Positions 61,586 to 64,000 of a stretch of DNA of 64,000 nucleotides are shown in pieces; the first letter of the stretch is position 1, and each line of letters opens with the position of its first letter. Under the pieces are notes generated by a model. It searched no databases. It was not told the DNA's origin and worked only from the letters and a program-made list of their open reading frames with translations. Made by a program: the position numbers and the translations under genes. This stretch comes from Trichococcus shcherbakoviae (GTDB lineage: Bacteria > Bacillota > Bacilli > Lactobacillales > Aerococcaceae): NCBI RefSeq assembly GCF_963666195.1, contig NZ_OY762653.1:1116001-1180000 (forward strand), read 5' to 3'.

Positions 61586-62083
61586 ATGCAAAAATCATTC
61601 ACAAAAACACAAAAATTGACTTTCTCAGCAATGTATATCGCTATGTACATCGTCATCATGGCTCTGACGCAATCTTTCGCTTTTGGACAATATCAAATCC
61701 GCATCGCCACAACTCTTTACGCCCTAGCTTATTTTAACCCGTTTCTGATCATCCCGGCTGGTCTCGCCAATCTTATGTCGAACCTGTTCTTCGGCGGACT
61801 TGGGATCATCGACATGCTTGGAGGAACCTTCGTCGGCATCATCACGGCTTCGCTCGTTTACGCTGTCCGCAAATACAACCTGCCGAAGTGGTGCCTGATC
61901 CTGCCGATCATCTTCATCCCTGGAATCGTTGTGCCGATCTACCTGTCGCAACTGTTGGCCATCCCGTTCCTGCCGCTTGTCGTCAGCCTCTGCATCGGCC
62001 AATCGGTACCGGCATTTGTCGGCTACTTTTTGGTGCAGGCACTGGAAAAACGATTCTACAAAAGCGCGCTTCTGAAATCCTGA
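61586..62083 (+). CDS. queT: QueT, queuosine-precursor (preQ0/preQ1) ECF transporter substrate-binding component
   Basis: This 165-residue membrane protein has about five segments and opens TQKLTFSAMYIAMYIVIMAL, with FGQYQIRIATTLYALAYF and NLMSNLFFGGLGIIDMLGG after the first segments, the QueT (COG4708) signature. It serves the shared ECF energy-coupling module, not in this window. GGTGG lies six bases upstream. It heads queT-queF-queC, now 1.4 kb downstream of the preQ1 riboswitch because of the tnpB insertion. Confidence 0.92.
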   Translation: MQKSFTKTQKLTFSAMYIAMYIVIMALTQSFAFGQYQIRIATTLYALAYFNPFLIIPAGLANLMSNLFFGGLGIIDMLGGTFVGIITASLVYAVRKYNLPKWCLILPIIFIPGIVVPIYLSQLLAIPFLPLVVSLCIGQSVPAFVGYFLVQALEKRFYKSALLKS

Positions 62084-62101
62084 GCGCAAGGAGGAAAAAC
62101 A

Positions 62102-62602
62102 ATGACAGCAGGCCGAAATGAAGCCGATCTGAACGGCATCACCCAATTGGGCAACCAACAAACAAAATATCCGCAGGACTACGATTCGAAAGTCCTTGAG
62201 ACTTTTCCGAACAAGCATCCTGACAATGATTACTTTGTGAAATTCAACTGCCCCGAATTCACAAGCTTGTGCCCGATGACGGGACAGCCCGATTTTGCGA
62301 CCATCTATATTTCCTATGTCCCGGGGGAGATCATGGTCGAAAGTAAATCGTTGAAGCTTTACCTTTTCAGTTTCCGCAACCACGGCGACTTCCACGAGGA
62401 TTGCATGAACATCATCATGAAGGATCTGATCGCATTGATGGCGCCGAAATACATCGAGGTGTGGGGGAAATTCACACCGAGAGGCGGCATCTCGATCGAT
62501 CCTTACTGCAACTACGGACAGCCCGGCACGAAATGGGCAGACGTGGCTTGGCAACGATTGGCGCAGCACGATCTTTATCCTGAGAAAGTCGACAACCGCT
62601 AG
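62102..62602 (+). CDS. queF: QueF, preQ0 reductase
   Basis: This 166-residue unimodular QueF uses NADPH to reduce 7-cyano-7-deazaguanine to preQ1. The catalytic Cys is in [14 protein letters not shown] near residue 60; the family motif [20 protein letters not shown] follows. AAGGAGG precedes the start. The stop abuts the queC start. Confidence 0.95.
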   Translation: MTAGRNEADLNGITQLGNQQTKYPQDYDSKVLETFPNKHPDNDYFVKFNCPEFTSLCPMTGQPDFATIYISYVPGEIMVESKSLKLYLFSFRNHGDFHEDCMNIIMKDLIALMAPKYIEVWGKFTPRGGISIDPYCNYGQPGTKWADVAWQRLAQHDLYPEKVDNR

Positions 62603-63271
62603 ATGGAAAATGTGAACGGGACAACGCAAAAACAAGCATTGGTCATCTTTTCAGGCGGGCAGGATTCCACGACTTGCCTGATCCAAGCCATCCAAAAGTA
62701 CGGCGCGGCAAACACTGTGGCCCTTTCCTTCAGCTACGGCCAGCGCCATAGCATCGAGCTGGAACGGGCGGCTTGGATCGCCAAAGATCTGGGGGTCGAA
62801 CACCATATCCTGGACGCGAACGTCATGGGCAAAGTCACCACGAACGCATTGATGGACGAGTCGCAGACAATCAAGGAAGCCGATGCCGAAGACTACCCGA
62901 ACACCTTCGTCGACGGCCGGAACGCCCTGTTCCTGTTGTTGGCGGGTATCTTTGCCAAGTCCAAAGGCATCCGCATAATTATCCTAGGCGTGTGCGAAAC
63001 GGACTTCAGCGGTTATCCGGACTGCCGGGATGTGTTCGTCAAATCGATGAACGTGACCCTGAACCTGGCCATGGATTACAATTTCAACGTCGAAACGCCG
63101 TTGATGTACCTGACAAAGGCCCAGACATGGGAGCTGGCGGATCAGTTGGGTTGTCTCGCCTACATCGAGGAACATACCCATACTTGTTATATGGGCGTTC
63201 CCGGTGGTTGCGGCGAGTGCCCATCCTGCAAACTCCGCAATGCCGGACTGGCAGAATATTTGAATAAATGA
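62603..63271 (+). CDS. queC: QueC, 7-cyano-7-deazaguanine synthase
   Basis: This 222-residue ATP-dependent enzyme converts carboxy-deazaguanine to preQ0. The PP-loop is [12 protein letters not shown] near residue 13; the zinc site is [15 protein letters not shown] near 195-209. queD and queE are not in the window, so the precursor may come from elsewhere in the genome. Translation is coupled directly to queF (no gap). A strong terminator follows. Confidence 0.95.
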   Translation: MENVNGTTQKQALVIFSGGQDSTTCLIQAIQKYGAANTVALSFSYGQRHSIELERAAWIAKDLGVEHHILDANVMGKVTTNALMDESQTIKEADAEDYPNTFVDGRNALFLLLAGIFAKSKGIRIIILGVCETDFSGYPDCRDVFVKSMNVTLNLAMDYNFNVETPLMYLTKAQTWELADQLGCLAYIEEHTHTCYMGVPGGCGECPSCKLRNAGLAEYLNK

Positions 63272-63284
63272 TCAACACAAACAA

Positions 63285-63323
63285 CCCGCTGACTATTCGG
63301 AAAAATCCGAACCAGTCAGCGGG
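63285..63323. terminator. Terminator after queC
   Basis: Arms CCCGCTGACT and AGTCAGCGGG (63285-63294, 63314-63323) with an inner CGGA/TCCG stem are followed by eight T on the plus strand. It also faces the convergent gene at 63367. Confidence 0.9.
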
Positions 63324-63366
63324 CTGTTTTTTTTGTTGTATGAATGAACATGCCAGACTCGCAAAC

Positions 63367-64000
63367 TCACCAAACGTAGGGAATGAAGCGGTATTTGACG
63401 CGCTGGGTATAGGCTGTGTAGCCCGCTAGCCCTGCTTTCAGCATCTCCTCCTCGTCTTTGATCCGCGCGATGATTTCGAGGCAACTCAATGCCATCGGAA
63501 TCACGGCAACGTAGGACCCTAGCATCAGCGGAATCGACAGATACAGGATGATGGACGCCGAATACATTGGGTGGCGGATGATCGCATAGAGCCCTGTATC
63601 GATCAACTGCTGCCCTTCCTGGATTTCGACGACCCGGGAGGCATAGCTGTTCTGGGCGAAAACGGCGACAATCATCGCATAGGAGAATTCGAACACAATG
63701 ACGCTGACAACAACCAGCCAAATCGGGACATCGGACCACTGGTAGCGGTAGTCCAATCCAGGCAGGAAAAAGCCCAAAAGCATGAACAACCCTGAAATTT
63801 GGACGATTTTGCGTTGCTCTTTGCGCGGCTCCTTCAAATTCATCCGTTTTTCCAGCAAAGCGGGATCCTTCCGCAGCAAAAAGGTGAGCGTCATGACCAA
63901 AGGGATCGCCAACGCCGCCAGAAAAAGCCAAGCCTGCCAATACCGGAAGCTCCCCGCAAAAGCGAACAGGAGTCCTCCGATCACAAGCAACCCTGAAAAG
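63367..64000 (-). CDS. Isoprenylcysteine carboxyl methyltransferase-like membrane protein, N-terminus cut by window edge
   Basis: The frame is open to the window end, so the start is missing; at least 211 residues are seen. About five membrane segments are present. The C-terminal half has LIDTGLYAIIRHPMYSASII and EEEMLKAGLAGYTAYTQRVKYRFIPYVW, the SAM-binding pattern (RHP, then E and Y) of the ICMT/PEMT-type integral membrane methyltransferases. The bacterial substrate is unknown. Confidence 0.8.
   Translation of the reverse strand, partial: FSGLLVIGGLLFAFAGSFRYWQAWLFLAALAIPLVMTLTFLLRKDPALLEKRMNLKEPRKEQRKIVQISGLFMLLGFFLPGLDYRYQWSDVPIWLVVVSVIVFEFSYAMIVAVFAQNSYASRVVEIQEGQQLIDTGLYAIIRHPMYSASIILYLSIPLMLGSYVAVIPMALSCLEIIARIKDEEEMLKAGLAGYTAYTQRVKYRFIPYVW

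Noticed and set aside
63293-63940. 215-codon minus-strand frame overlapping the methyltransferase
   Set aside because: Arg/Pro/His-rich shadow in another frame; the membrane protein frame is the coding one.
1-64000. tRNA or rRNA genes
   Set aside because: I saw no CCA-ending cloverleaf or rRNA stretch on either strand, though an exhaustive fold search was not possible by eye.

Overview
The window reads as low-to-mid GC Firmicute chromosome, most likely Lactobacillales close to Enterococcus/Carnobacteriaceae (Trichococcus-like). This rests on gene content: GPH sugar symporters, BudA, MarR-controlled heterodimeric ABC exporters, an L,D-transpeptidase with ChW repeats, and an EF2568-type desulfurase next to selD. 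It is an inference, since no rRNA or tRNA is present.

Layout. 0-3.5 kb: two GPH sugar transporters, one with a cre-like site and a palindromic operator. 3.5-8.1 kb: MarR-ABC-ABC exporter operon with a self-operator. 8.2-10.5 kb: YjbR protein, a frameshifted FAD-Rieske oxidoreductase and a 3' remnant of rsuA. 10.9-23.2 kb: a complete type III-B CRISPR-Cas island, all leftward: array 2, cas1, cas2, a CARF-winged helix-RelE-like protein, a CARF-HEPN protein, cmr1-6, cas6, array 1. The two arrays have homologous leaders. 23.7-29.8 kb: rsuA, then a molybdenum hydroxylase operon with a THEP1-like NTPase, a membrane protein and a MocA/YgfJ-type cytidylyltransferase. 30-51 kb: mostly housekeeping (Nramp-like transporter, RlmN, DegV, tandem AAA ATPase, PfkB kinase, BudA, thioredoxin, a second MarR-ABC-ABC set with a frameshift, asparaginase, L,D-transpeptidase, RecQ). 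51.6-57.7 kb: selenium genes (selD, yedF, DUF3343, desulfurase, then selU), interrupted by an IS110 element. 57.8-64 kb: DEAD-box helicase, SRPBCC protein, a preQ1-I riboswitch, a TnpB element, then queT-queF-queC and a partial membrane methyltransferase.

How the parts fit. SelD would make selenophosphate for SelU (tRNA 2-selenouridine) and probably, with YedF, DUF3343 and the desulfurase, for a selenium-dependent molybdenum hydroxylase, the likely identity of the 24-30 kb operon. The CRISPR system has Cas10 with an intact GGDD palm, so cyclic oligoadenylate could activate two different RNases, one HEPN and one RelE-like. Queuosine salvage is controlled by preQ1, and a tnpB has landed between the riboswitch and the genes it controls.

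Structure not explained by genes includes a 52-bp-period stem-loop repeat family at two loci 26 kb apart, a duplicated intergenic terminator element, and a second short repeat with a period of about 51 bp.
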